From: Litorimonas sp964565335
GTDB taxonomy: Bacteria > Pseudomonadota > Alphaproteobacteria > Caulobacterales > Maricaulaceae
Assembly: GCA_964565335.1 (NCBI GenBank)
Contig: CAZMEN010000017.1
Span: 1-41,927, forward strand
Length of the DNA: 41,927 nucleotides
Direction of reading: 5' to 3'
Shown here one piece after another: positions 7,317 to 15,997 of this stretch (within the stretch, counting starts at the first letter, position 1; every line of letters starts with the position of its first letter). The notes beneath the pieces were generated by a model, which saw only the letters and a program-made list of their open reading frames with translations, did not search any database and had not been told where the DNA came from. A program made the translations under genes and the position numbers.

Positions 7317-8510
7317 ATGATTTCAGGTGTCATTGATATCCTTATTTTTGTGAGCAGTTTCCTGCTTGTTCTGTCCTTTCTCGTCTTTTTTCACGAGTTG
7401 GGTCATTACAGTGTAGCGCGCTTATTCGGCATTTCCGTAGATCGTTTTTCCATCGGGTTCGGTAAACCTATCGCCAAATGGAAAGCTAAAAGCGGCACGG
7501 AGTGGATGATCGCGCAAATCCCTCTAGGAGGCTATGTAAAATTTGCCGGAGACGCGACAGGCGCGAGCAACCCTGATGCTGAGGCTTTAGCCGTGATGAA
7601 AGCGGAAGCCGAAAGTGAAGGCGGTGAGGGGATTGATAATGTTTTCCATTTCAGACCTGTGTGGCAGCGCGCCCTTGTTGTGCTGGCCGGGCCTGTTGCG
7701 AATTTTATTCTGGCTATATTGATATTCGCAGGCTTGGCTTACGGCCTTGGGTCCTATGATAGAGCCTCCGTCGTAGGCAGCGTCGAGCCAGAAAGTGCTG
7801 CTGCACTGGCAGGTATTCAGCCGGGTGACGCTTTTTTGACGATGGACGGCAAAGATGTGACGCGTTTTTCTGATCTAAAAAAACACGTTATTCTGCGCAG
7901 CGACACGGATATTCAAACGAAAATTAAGCGAGATGGCGAGGTGATAAATCTTGTTCTTGCACCGCGCCGTGTTCAAGAGCGCGATTTCGTGGGAGCAAAA
8001 TCTTCTTCTGGTCGTATCGGTATTGGGTTGTCACCTGATAGCGAACTTCTTCATCAGAAACACAATCCATTGGAGGCCGTCGGTATTGGCGTAGGGCAAG
8101 TCGGGGAAACAATCGCCATGACCGGAACCTATGTGGCGCGTATTTTCAAGGGCAAGGAAGACGGTAAACAGCTGGGGAGCGTCGTGAAGATTGCGACGAT
8201 TACGGGCAAAACAGCCGTAGATACGGCGAATGCCGATGTGCCTTTGGGAGAACGTCTCAAAGCGATGTCTTTGATGTTAGTTCAGTTGGCCGCGGCGATT
8301 TCCATTGGCTTGGGTGTCGCAAATTTAATGCCAATTCCCGTCTTGGACGGTGGACATTTGATGTACTACGCTTATGAAGCCGTAGCGGGTCGTCCGCTTA
8401 GTAAAGAAAAACAGGAGTTTGGGTTTAAAATCGGGTTTGCAGTCCTACTGACGCTCTTTGTTGCCCTCACGATTAATGATATTGGCTACGTCAGTAGCAT
8501 ATTTTCCTAA
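7317..8510 (+). CDS. rseP: RIP site-2 zinc metalloprotease RseP
   Basis: This intramembrane protease family cleaves anti-sigma factors and remnant signal peptides. HELGH at residues 26-30 in the first membrane segment is the zinc site. A PDZ domain occupies about 155-225 (ALAGIQPGDAFLTMDGKDV). LMPIPVLDGGHLMYY near residue 340 is the second catalytic motif, with the metal-binding Asp. A final membrane segment covers about 372-390. The 397 residues are slightly longer than many single-PDZ members. An 84-base spacer precedes it, so it may have its own promoter. Its stop is directly followed by bamA. Confidence 0.95.
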   Translation: MISGVIDILIFVSSFLLVLSFLVFFHELGHYSVARLFGISVDRFSIGFGKPIAKWKAKSGTEWMIAQIPLGGYVKFAGDATGASNPDAEALAVMKAEAESEGGEGIDNVFHFRPVWQRALVVLAGPVANFILAILIFAGLAYGLGSYDRASVVGSVEPESAAALAGIQPGDAFLTMDGKDVTRFSDLKKHVILRSDTDIQTKIKRDGEVINLVLAPRRVQERDFVGAKSSSGRIGIGLSPDSELLHQKHNPLEAVGIGVGQVGETIAMTGTYVARIFKGKEDGKQLGSVVKIATITGKTAVDTANADVPLGERLKAMSLMLVQLAAAISIGLGVANLMPIPVLDGGHLMYYAYEAVAGRPLSKEKQEFGFKIGFAVLLTLFVALTINDIGYVSSIFS

Positions 8511-11102
8511 ATGGACGTTTTCATGCATGTAACTGCGAGACATTGCCAAATTAAGCCTTTGCGTGCTTTCCCTTTGATTTCTCTTTCGAGGCTTTATCAG
8601 TGGGTCATGTCCGCCTTAGCGGTTTTGTGTTTGTCATTGATGGCGCAATCTGCATCGGCGCAAGATGAAGCCGCGCCCGCAGTTGCTCCAACCATTATTC
8701 GTTCTATCCAAGTTACGGGTAATCAGCGTGTTGAAGCCAATACTGTAGCCTCTTACCTTTTAATTGCACCAGGTGATCCTTACAGCGAAACACGCATCGA
8801 TACGTCTATCAAGACGCTATATGCGACAGGCCTGTTTGCTGATGTAGCCATTGACCCCCGAGACGGAAACGTCCTGATACAGGTGATTGAAAATCCGATT
8901 ATTAACCGCGTGATTTTGGAGGGGAATAAATCCCTTAAAACAGATAAAATTACGGATGAGGTCGAAGCTGAGCCACGCTCTATTTTTACGCGGTCCAGCA
9001 TCCAAGAAGATGTTCAGCGGATTATTGAGTTGTACCGCCAATCGGGCCGCTTTGCTGCGACGGTTTCGCCGAAAGTAGTGCAACAACCACAAAACCGCGT
9101 GGATTTGATTTTTGAAATCACGGAGGGCCCCGTAACGGGTGTTCGCCGTATTAACTTCATCGGCAATGCTGAATACCCGGATCGCCTCTTGCGCAAGGAA
9201 ATCGCAACAGCGGAATCTATTTGGTACAAATTTTTCAGTTCCAATGATAATTATGACCCAGGTCGCCTTGAATATGACCGCGAACAGCTTCGGACATATT
9301 ATACAAACCGAGGTTTTGCTGATTTCCGTGTTGTCTCGGCCGTAGCTGAGCTTACCCCGGACCAAGAAGATTTTTACATTACGTTCACATTGGATGAAGG
9401 CGAGGAGTATACTTGGGGTGATATTACCGTTGAAACTGAGCTTGACGAATTGGATGCTGATTTTCTTGAACGACTAATTCGCATCAAAAAAGGCAATATT
9501 TATAACGCCAGTCAGGTCGAAGACGCGATTGATACGCTGAATTTCGCGGCGGGTACAACAGGCTATGCCTTCGTTGATATTCAGCCAGATATTAAGCGTA
9601 ATCGTGATGAAAAAACGGTCGATTTAGTATTTAACGTTGTTGAAGGCCCCCGTGTTTACATCGAACGGATTGATATTGTCGGCAACACAACAACGCTGGA
9701 TTATGTTATCCGCCGTGAACTAGAGTTAGTTGAAGGTGACGCCTTTAACCGCATCCTTTTGGATCGCTCACGCAACCGGGTAAGAGCGTTGCGTTTCTTC
9801 GAAGAAGTCGAAATTACCGAAACTCAGGGCTCCTCTCCTGACCGCGCCGTTGTTGAAGTGGCTGTGAAAGAACAGCCAACAGGTGAATTGAGCTTTTCTG
9901 CTGGTTTTTCCTCTGCCGATGCTTTCCTTGTGGATTTGTCAATTACCCAACGCAACTTACGGGGACGAGGGCAGCTCTTACGTTTCGTTATCCGTGCCTC
10001 TTCAAATAGGCGCGAGATTGATTTGCGATTTACCGAACCTCGTTTCTTAGGAAGAAACCTGGCTGCGGGTGTCGAGTTATTTGATGTAACAATTGACTTC
10101 TTGCAGGAAGCGGGCTTCCGTCAATCTCGGACAGGGGGGCAGGTTACTCTGGCCTTCCCGTTGACCGAATATACATCTCTGACGACCCGCTACTCCTTGC
10201 GTAAAGAAGACATCGAATTTCCTGAGCAAAATCAATGTGCTGCCTTAGAGGCCTCAGAGAACCAAGGGGCCGCTATCACAAACTCTAGACTAGTTTCCTT
10301 GTGTGAGCAGGCTGGCGGTCGATTGTCTTCTATTCTCGGCTACACCTTTGGTTGGGACCGCCGAAACGATCCGATTACCCCCACAGGTGGTTTTGATGTG
10401 CGGTTTAGCCAAGACCTTGCGGGTGTTGGCGGAGATGTGAAATATTTACGGACAGATCTGCGGGCCAATTTCTACAAAGGTCTGTATAAAAACGTGATTG
10501 CCAGTGCCACGTTGGCCGGGGGTTATATTCGCGGTTGGGGCGGTGATCCCGTCACAATTAATGACCGTTACTTTAAAGGAAATTTTGATTTCCGAGGTTA
10601 TGATAACGCCGGTATCGGTCCAAGAAATGCCTTTGTAAACGGCGAAACCGGAGAAGTCGCGACATCAGCCGAGCTGATTGCTGCGGGCTTGGGAGATCGT
10701 ACCAGTCGTTTGAATGCCTTAGGTGGTAATGCCTTTGGTCTTGCTTCTGCCGAGGTGAGTTTTCCTGTTGGCGTGCCTAATCTTTTGGGTAGTGTATTCG
10801 TTGAAGCAGGAACAGTGGGCCTCTTGGATGATGATTTCAAAATTGATCTTATTCAAACCCAGAACATAACGGGACTTACAAATGGAGAATCATGCTCCGG
10901 TATTGGTGACGATGGAAACCCTGATACATTCCTTATCTGCCAACGCAGTATCGATGATCTCTCCGTCCGTGCCATGCTTGGTGCCAGTGTGTTCTGGGAA
11001 AGCCCATTCGGCCCTATTCGTTTCGACTTTACAAAACCTCTCCGACAGTTCGAGTATGATCGTCGTGAGTCCTTCCAATTCACAACCCGTACAAGGTTCT
11101 AA
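8511..11102 (+). CDS. bamA: outer membrane protein assembly factor BamA
   Basis: BamA is the core of the BAM complex that folds beta-barrel proteins into the outer membrane. A signal peptide ends near SASAQ at residue 50. Five POTRA domains follow (about 60-470, each with a GN-like start such as QVTGNQRV, FIGNAEY, IVGNTTT). The C-terminal 16-stranded barrel carries the conserved loop-6 motif FRGYDNAGIGPRN and ends in an aromatic F. The ATG at 8511 touches the rseP stop and gives a long pre-signal stretch. ATG at 8523 or 8607 (MSALAVLCLSLM) could be the true start. At 863 residues it is somewhat longer than E. coli BamA. Confidence 0.96.
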   Translation: MDVFMHVTARHCQIKPLRAFPLISLSRLYQWVMSALAVLCLSLMAQSASAQDEAAPAVAPTIIRSIQVTGNQRVEANTVASYLLIAPGDPYSETRIDTSIKTLYATGLFADVAIDPRDGNVLIQVIENPIINRVILEGNKSLKTDKITDEVEAEPRSIFTRSSIQEDVQRIIELYRQSGRFAATVSPKVVQQPQNRVDLIFEITEGPVTGVRRINFIGNAEYPDRLLRKEIATAESIWYKFFSSNDNYDPGRLEYDREQLRTYYTNRGFADFRVVSAVAELTPDQEDFYITFTLDEGEEYTWGDITVETELDELDADFLERLIRIKKGNIYNASQVEDAIDTLNFAAGTTGYAFVDIQPDIKRNRDEKTVDLVFNVVEGPRVYIERIDIVGNTTTLDYVIRRELELVEGDAFNRILLDRSRNRVRALRFFEEVEITETQGSSPDRAVVEVAVKEQPTGELSFSAGFSSADAFLVDLSITQRNLRGRGQLLRFVIRASSNRREIDLRFTEPRFLGRNLAAGVELFDVTIDFLQEAGFRQSRTGGQVTLAFPLTEYTSLTTRYSLRKEDIEFPEQNQCAALEASENQGAAITNSRLVSLCEQAGGRLSSILGYTFGWDRRNDPITPTGGFDVRFSQDLAGVGGDVKYLRTDLRANFYKGLYKNVIASATLAGGYIRGWGGDPVTINDRYFKGNFDFRGYDNAGIGPRNAFVNGETGEVATSAELIAAGLGDRTSRLNALGGNAFGLASAEVSFPVGVPNLLGSVFVEAGTVGLLDDDFKIDLIQTQNITGLTNGESCSGIGDDGNPDTFLICQRSIDDLSVRAMLGASVFWESPFGPIRFDFTKPLRQFEYDRRESFQFTTRTRF

Positions 11103-11104
11103 TC

Positions 11105-11674
11105 ATGTTTATTAAATTCATGCGCTACATCGCGCTTGGCATCATTGCGTCTATGGTTTTCTCAACGTCCGCTATGGCGCAAAAAGTTCTCGTCGTTGAC
11201 GCGCAAAAGGTTCTAAGTGACTCCCGGGTCGGCAAACATGTGGTTGCTCAAATCTCAACGATTGAGAAAACAGCTTCGACTGAAGTTCAATCCAAACTGA
11301 CGGCCGTTCAAAACAAACGTAAAAATCTGCAAACTCAGTACGGGACGCAAACACAACAGCAACTTATGCAAAACGCTACTTTCAAGAGTCAGTTGGAGCA
11401 GTTGTTGAAAGATGAGCAGAAATTTAAGCAGGAATATGCTAAGATTAGCCAAGAGATGCAGATCACGCGTCAAAAAGCTTTTATTCCGGTCATGAAAAAA
11501 TTTAATGAAATCGTGAAATCTGTTAGATCAGAGCGGAATGCAGATGTCATAATGGATCGCTCCCAAGTCATCGACATGGCACCAGCCTCTGATGTAACGC
11601 AGACTGTCCTTAGTCGTTTAAATCAACAAATGACGACTACTCCGGTTACGAGAGAGCGCTTGCCCTTAAAATAA
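11105..11674 (+). CDS. skp: OmpH/Skp-family periplasmic chaperone
   Basis: Skp holds unfolded outer membrane proteins on the way to BamA. A signal peptide (MFIKFMRYIALGIIASMVF, cleaved after AMA near residue 25) precedes VLVVDAQKVLSDSRVGKHV, the usual Skp strand and helix. Long Gln/Lys-rich helices (about 55-135), likely coiled coil, form the tentacles. The final strand reads NADVIMDRSQVIDMA. It starts 2 bases after bamA, the standard pairing. The 189 residues are within the family range. Confidence 0.92.
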   Translation: MFIKFMRYIALGIIASMVFSTSAMAQKVLVVDAQKVLSDSRVGKHVVAQISTIEKTASTEVQSKLTAVQNKRKNLQTQYGTQTQQQLMQNATFKSQLEQLLKDEQKFKQEYAKISQEMQITRQKAFIPVMKKFNEIVKSVRSERNADVIMDRSQVIDMAPASDVTQTVLSRLNQQMTTTPVTRERLPLK

Positions 11675-11710
11675 TATGCACTTTGAGCGCGGAACAGAGT
11701 AAGATTATCT

Positions 11711-12712
11711 ATGCTTGATCCGCGTTTTTATAAGTCAAACGGGCCGATTCCTTTATTGGCCCTTATAGAGGGTTTAGATGTTGATCTGGACCCTCATTTT
11801 TATGATGTCCCTCTTAACGTTCCAAATGCGCTTCTTTCTTCTAAAGAAGGGGACTTGGTCTTTTTCGAAAATAAGCGTCTAAAAGAACAAATTGAGACAG
11901 CCAAAGCGACGGCCTGTCTGGTAACAGCCGCGCTCGCTCCATTGGTGAGTGAAAAGCGTATCATTCCGATCATAAGCAAGGCTCCCAGAGCGCATTTTGC
12001 CCGAATGTGTCAAAAGCTCGTAGGATTTGATGCCGATAAAAAAGCGTCGATGATTTCTGACAAGGCGCAGATACATTCAACGGCTATTATTGGAGATGGC
12101 GTCACAATCGATAAAAATGTCCAGATTGGCCCATATGCCGTAATCGGAAATGGAGTTTCCATTCAGGAGAATACGATTATCGGCCCTCACGTCAGCTTGT
12201 CTTATTGCCAAATTGGTCGCGATTGCCGCGTGAAAGCTTCGTCTGTCATTGGCGGCGCAGGTTTCGGAATTGCTAGTGATGAGAAGGGGCTAATTGATCT
12301 GCCTCATTTGGGGAGGGTCATAATCGGTGATCGCGTCAGTATAGGCTCTCAAAGCTGTCTGGATCGCGGGCAATTAGGAGATACGGTTTTATCGGATGAT
12401 GTTAAAATCGATAATCTCGTTCAAATTGCGCATAATGTGACAATAGGGCGGGGCTCTATGTTGGCGGGCCATGTCGGAATTTCCGGAAGCTGCACGATTG
12501 GTAACTATGCTCAAATCGGCGGCAATGTCGGACTGGCCGATCATGTAATTATTGGTGATAAGGTAAAAATTGCAGCCCGCTCGGGTGTCATGCATAATAT
12601 CCCAGATGGTGAAGTTTGGAGTGGGTATCCAGCCATGCCTATCAGAGAGCATATGCGCGTTGTCAGTGCGACTCGGAAACTGGCGCAACGCCCGAAAAAG
12701 GATACGTCATGA
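11711..12712 (+). CDS. lpxD: UDP-3-O-(3-hydroxyacyl)glucosamine N-acyltransferase
   Basis: LpxD adds the second hydroxyacyl chain in lipid A synthesis, using acyl-ACP, in the cytoplasm. An N-terminal uridine-binding domain (about 1-100) is followed by hexapeptide repeats forming a left-handed beta helix (about 110-290). QIAHNVTIGRGSMLAGHVGI includes the catalytic His region. The end, IPDGEVWSGYPAMPIREHMR, is typical. The 333 residues fit. The stop overlaps the fabZ start as ATGA, which implies coupled translation. Confidence 0.96.
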   Translation: MLDPRFYKSNGPIPLLALIEGLDVDLDPHFYDVPLNVPNALLSSKEGDLVFFENKRLKEQIETAKATACLVTAALAPLVSEKRIIPIISKAPRAHFARMCQKLVGFDADKKASMISDKAQIHSTAIIGDGVTIDKNVQIGPYAVIGNGVSIQENTIIGPHVSLSYCQIGRDCRVKASSVIGGAGFGIASDEKGLIDLPHLGRVIIGDRVSIGSQSCLDRGQLGDTVLSDDVKIDNLVQIAHNVTIGRGSMLAGHVGISGSCTIGNYAQIGGNVGLADHVIIGDKVKIAARSGVMHNIPDGEVWSGYPAMPIREHMRVVSATRKLAQRPKKDTS

Positions 12713-13152
12713 CGCCGCAATTTCCGCTCAACAGAGAGGACGTGAAACGTTATCTACCGCACCGTGACCCGATGTTGTTTATTGACCGGGTATTGCTGGC
12801 GGACGAAACTTCCATCACAGCTGAGTCAGACGTCAAAGCCGACGCGCCGCATTTTAAAGGCCATTTTCCTGATTTGCCTATATTGCCAGGTGTCATGATT
12901 ATCGAAACGGTTGCGCAGGCCGGGGCGTTGATTGTCTCTTTATCCAAAGGTTTGGAAGAAGGAACCTTCATTGCATTTTCAGGCGTTGAACAAGCCAAAT
13001 TCCGCCGTCCTGTCTACCCCGGAGAAATGCTCACTATTGAAGCGCGCATTGAGCGTAATAGGAGAGGGTTCTACAAATTCTCAGGCGTCGCGAAGGTCGA
13101 AGACGCCATTGCTGCGCAACTTCAGTTTTCTGCCACGCAGATGAGTTTTTAG
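12709..13152 (+). CDS. fabZ: 3-hydroxyacyl-ACP dehydratase FabZ
   Basis: FabZ dehydrates 3-hydroxyacyl-ACP in fatty acid elongation. It competes with LpxA and LpxD for hydroxyacyl-ACP and so balances phospholipid against lipid A. This is a hot-dog fold of 147 residues with YLPHRDPMLFIDRV, the catalytic His in HFKGHFPDLPILPGVMIIE and the following Glu in the helix (ETVAQAGA). The ATG at 12709 overlaps the lpxD stop by four bases. An upstream in-frame start at 12616 lies inside lpxD and is rejected because it would add about 30 residues absent from the family. Confidence 0.96.
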   Translation: MTPQFPLNREDVKRYLPHRDPMLFIDRVLLADETSITAESDVKADAPHFKGHFPDLPILPGVMIIETVAQAGALIVSLSKGLEEGTFIAFSGVEQAKFRRPVYPGEMLTIEARIERNRRGFYKFSGVAKVEDAIAAQLQFSATQMSF

Positions 13153-13169
13153 GCGCAGGGCAGGAACTT

Positions 13170-13958
13170 ATGACAACGAACATCCACTCCAGCGCGATTG
13201 TCCATGAAAACGCCCAATTAGGGGCGAACGTCTCTATTGGGGCGTTCTGTACGGTTGGAGCAGACGTAGCTTTAGGAGATAATGTTCAACTCGTCAGCCA
13301 TGTGAGTTTAAGCGGGAAAACGACAATCGGAGCGGATTCGATTCTGTACCCATTTGTGTCTATGGGACACCCCCCGCAGGACTTTAAACACAAGGGCGGC
13401 GATGTTTCTATAATTATTGGCGAACGCTGTGTTTTCCGTGAAAATGTAAATATTCATCCCGGAACAGATACAGGGAAACCTATCACGCGTATCGGAAACG
13501 ATTGCTATTTCATGGTCGGAACGCATCTCGCCCATGAGGGACAAATGGGAAATCATGTTGTTGTATCCAATGGGGCACAAATCGGCGGAAATGTCTCTAT
13601 CGGCGATTATGTCGTTTTAGGCGGACTCTGCGCTATCCACCAGCATACGCGTATCGGTAATTATGCCTTTATTGGCGGTATGGCGACGGTGACGAGAGAC
13701 GTTATTCCTTACGGGTTTGTCTTGGGTAACAAAGCGCATCTGGCGGGATTGAATGTGGTAGGGTTAAGACGTCGTGGATTCTCCAAAGACCAAGTCAAAC
13801 AACTCCGCTCGGCCTATCGTTTAATGTTTGCTGCCGAGGGGACATTTGTAGAACGCCTCGATGATGCTCAGGCTCTTTATAAAGACCATGAATTGGTGCA
13901 GGAAATCATCGCTTTTATCCGTACACAGAAAGACCGTTCAATCTGCCTACCCAAATAG
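13170..13958 (+). CDS. lpxA: UDP-N-acetylglucosamine O-acyltransferase
   Basis: LpxA performs the first acylation of UDP-GlcNAc in lipid A synthesis. The left-handed beta helix starts with IHSSAIVHENAQLGANVSIG and runs to about residue 190. The catalytic His segment is MVGTHLAHEGQMGNHVVVSN (family: HIAHDCxVGN). The helical C-terminal domain has GLNVVGLRRRGFS. The 262 residues match E. coli LpxA (262). It lies 17 bases after fabZ. Confidence 0.97.
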   Translation: MTTNIHSSAIVHENAQLGANVSIGAFCTVGADVALGDNVQLVSHVSLSGKTTIGADSILYPFVSMGHPPQDFKHKGGDVSIIIGERCVFRENVNIHPGTDTGKPITRIGNDCYFMVGTHLAHEGQMGNHVVVSNGAQIGGNVSIGDYVVLGGLCAIHQHTRIGNYAFIGGMATVTRDVIPYGFVLGNKAHLAGLNVVGLRRRGFSKDQVKQLRSAYRLMFAAEGTFVERLDDAQALYKDHELVQEIIAFIRTQKDRSICLPK

Positions 13959-13984
13959 GTTAGATCGCATCAGGAATGAACCAT

Positions 13985-14827
13985 ATGAAACTCGCTGTTA
14001 TTGCAGGACGTGGAGACTTACCAAAACACGTTGTGGCGGCCGCCAAAGATAGCGGAAACCTTCAAATAGTCATCGCTTTGGATGGTTTTGCGCAAGTCAG
14101 GGATTTTCAAGGATCAAAATCTTTTCGGTTGGGCGAATTTGGCCATATCATCAAATATCTGAAGAAAACCAAAGCGACGCATGTCTGTTTTTGTGGTAAC
14201 GTGGATCGTCCAGATTTTTCCAAGATAAAACCGGATTTGAAGGCTATGTTTTATCTCCCTGGAACAATTATGGCGGCAAGTAAGGGTGATGATGCTTTGA
14301 TGAGGCATATGATTAGCTTGTTCGAAAAAGAAGGGTTTGAATGTATTTCACCTCAAGAAATTTGTGAACCTCTCCTTATGCCAGAAGGATTTTTAGGCAC
14401 TGTCACTTTAGCTGAGGTGCATAAAGCAGATGCTTTGGCGGCCTGTCATGTCGCGCAATCTATCGGAGCACTCGACATAGGTCAGAGCGCTGTGGTTGCG
14501 CGAGGTGTGACATTAGCGGTTGAAGCCCAAGAAGGTACGGATGCGATGCTATTACGTGTCTCATCACTGCCTAAGGCTTTGCGGGGCGATGACGACAATC
14601 GTGTCGGCATATTGGCGAAAATGGTTAAGCCTACACAAGATCAACGAATAGACTTGCCCGTTATTGGACTGCGTACCATAGAGAATGCCGCCAATGCAGG
14701 ACTTGCCGGCATCGTCGCGGAAGCGAATGGCGCATTTCTTCTCGACCGCGAGGCCGTTATCGACTGTGCCAACGCAAATGGGCTTTTCGTGATGGGGCTT
14801 CCGCCTAAAGATGCCGCCCAAGGCTAG
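13985..14827 (+). CDS. lpxI: UDP-2,3-diacylglucosamine pyrophosphatase LpxI
   Basis: LpxI (DUF1009) cleaves UDP-2,3-diacylglucosamine to lipid X and UMP. It replaces LpxH in most alphaproteobacteria and was characterised in Caulobacter. The N-terminal domain starts LAVIAGRGDLPKHVV. The C-terminal domain contains DQRIDLPVIGLRTIENAANA and GIVAEANGAFLLDR, typical of the family, with candidate catalytic Asp residues. AGGA at 13972-13975 lies nine bases before the ATG at 13985. The ATG at 13976 is too close to that site, so the shorter start is chosen (280 residues). It lies between lpxA and lpxB, as usual in this class. Confidence 0.94.
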   Translation: MKLAVIAGRGDLPKHVVAAAKDSGNLQIVIALDGFAQVRDFQGSKSFRLGEFGHIIKYLKKTKATHVCFCGNVDRPDFSKIKPDLKAMFYLPGTIMAASKGDDALMRHMISLFEKEGFECISPQEICEPLLMPEGFLGTVTLAEVHKADALAACHVAQSIGALDIGQSAVVARGVTLAVEAQEGTDAMLLRVSSLPKALRGDDDNRVGILAKMVKPTQDQRIDLPVIGLRTIENAANAGLAGIVAEANGAFLLDREAVIDCANANGLFVMGLPPKDAAQG

Positions 14828-14830
14828 CTG

Positions 14831-15928
14831 ATGAAACGCGTTTTCATCGTTGCCGCCGAGAGATCCGGCGATGAACTGGGCGCAGGATTGGCGGAACACA
14901 TTCGGGCTGAACAGGCGAACATCTCCATATTGGGTATTGGCGGTGACGCTATGGAAACGGCCGGAGTGCCATCTCGCATGGATATATCAGGCTTAGCGAT
15001 TTTGGGCTTTGTCGAAGGGCTTAAACATTACCCTATGATTCTCAAAAAGGTTAGAGCCTGTGTAGACGACATTTTAGAGACCAAACCCGATGCTGTTATC
15101 TTGATTGACAGTTGGGGCTTTATGATACGTGTGGCAAAAGGATTAAAAGCTAGAGGCTATAGCGGGAAAATTATCAAATATGTTGCCCCGCAGGTTTGGG
15201 CCATGCGGGCAGGGCGAGCCAAAATTCTCGCTAAATTCGTTGATTTATTGCTGAGTATCCAACCCATGGATGCAGCCTATTTTGAACCTGAAGGCCTAGA
15301 GACTATTTATGTCGGTAATCCTGTTTTCGACAAGGATTATCGAAGCGGCGATGCGGAGAGATTTCGAAAAGCCCATCGATTGAATGACGCGCCGATTGTC
15401 TCGGTATGGTTCGGAAGCCGATTATCTGAAATTGACAAATTAGCGGCGGTCTTTTGCCAAGCTGTCTCGCAATTACAGAAGATAAATACTGAATTAAAGT
15501 TTATTGCTCCTGTCTCTGAAAGTGTGAAAGTCGCGCTTCAAGCCCATATTGACACGGCGAACCTTCAAAATGTTATCCTGCAAACCCCTGAATCCGAAAA
15601 ACTCGACGTGATGAAAGCCTCCATGGCTGCGATGGCCTGTTCGGGTACCGTCACAACACAGCTCGCCAGTGCGTGCGTGCCAACCATTGTGGCCTATAAA
15701 TTGAATGCCCTGACCTATTGGGCTGCAAAGAGATTGTTTAGGCCGGATTACATCTCCATCGTGAATATCGCAGCGGATGCGCCGCTCATGCCAGAGTATG
15801 TACAAGACGCCGTCACGGCAGACAATTTAGCGAATGCGATGAAGCGTTATCTAAATGATGAAACCTTCCGCACCCAAAGCGTTGAGGCGCTTCGCCGTCA
15901 AACCGACACGATGGGGGCGAGCAGTTAG
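14831..15928 (+). CDS. lpxB: lipid-A-disaccharide synthase
   Basis: LpxB is a GT-B glycosyltransferase (family GT19) that joins lipid X and UDP-diacylglucosamine at the inner membrane surface. Motifs are AAERSGDELGAGL at the start (family AGExSGDxxGA), ILIDSWGF, YVAPQVWAMRAGRAK (family YVSPxVWAW) and ACSGTVTTQLASACVPTIVA (sugar nucleotide site). Its 365 residues are slightly short but complete. It starts 3 bases after lpxI and ends the + strand superoperon. A convergent gltA follows. Confidence 0.95.
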   Translation: MKRVFIVAAERSGDELGAGLAEHIRAEQANISILGIGGDAMETAGVPSRMDISGLAILGFVEGLKHYPMILKKVRACVDDILETKPDAVILIDSWGFMIRVAKGLKARGYSGKIIKYVAPQVWAMRAGRAKILAKFVDLLLSIQPMDAAYFEPEGLETIYVGNPVFDKDYRSGDAERFRKAHRLNDAPIVSVWFGSRLSEIDKLAAVFCQAVSQLQKINTELKFIAPVSESVKVALQAHIDTANLQNVILQTPESEKLDVMKASMAAMACSGTVTTQLASACVPTIVAYKLNALTYWAAKRLFRPDYISIVNIAADAPLMPEYVQDAVTADNLANAMKRYLNDETFRTQSVEALRRQTDTMGASS

Positions 15929-15939
15929 GCGAAAGCCAC

Positions 15940-15969
15940 AAAAAAAGCCGCCAGAGCTATTCTGACGGC
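15940..15969 (-). terminator. intrinsic terminator of gltX-gltA
   Basis: Read on the minus strand, GCCGTCAG (15969-15962) pairs with CTGGCGGC (15954-15947, one G-U pair) around a 7-base loop. Seven T (15946-15940) follow. It lies about 30 bases past the gltA stop. The plus-strand reading has no T tract, so it serves gltA rather than lpxB. Confidence 0.85.
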
Positions 15970-15997
15970 GTTAAAATAATAAGTGTTCGAAATGCTC

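Noticed and set aside
12616..12708. Upstream in-frame start for fabZ inside lpxD
   Set aside because: It would add about 30 residues not seen in FabZ. The ATGA overlap at 12709 gives the normal 147-residue protein.
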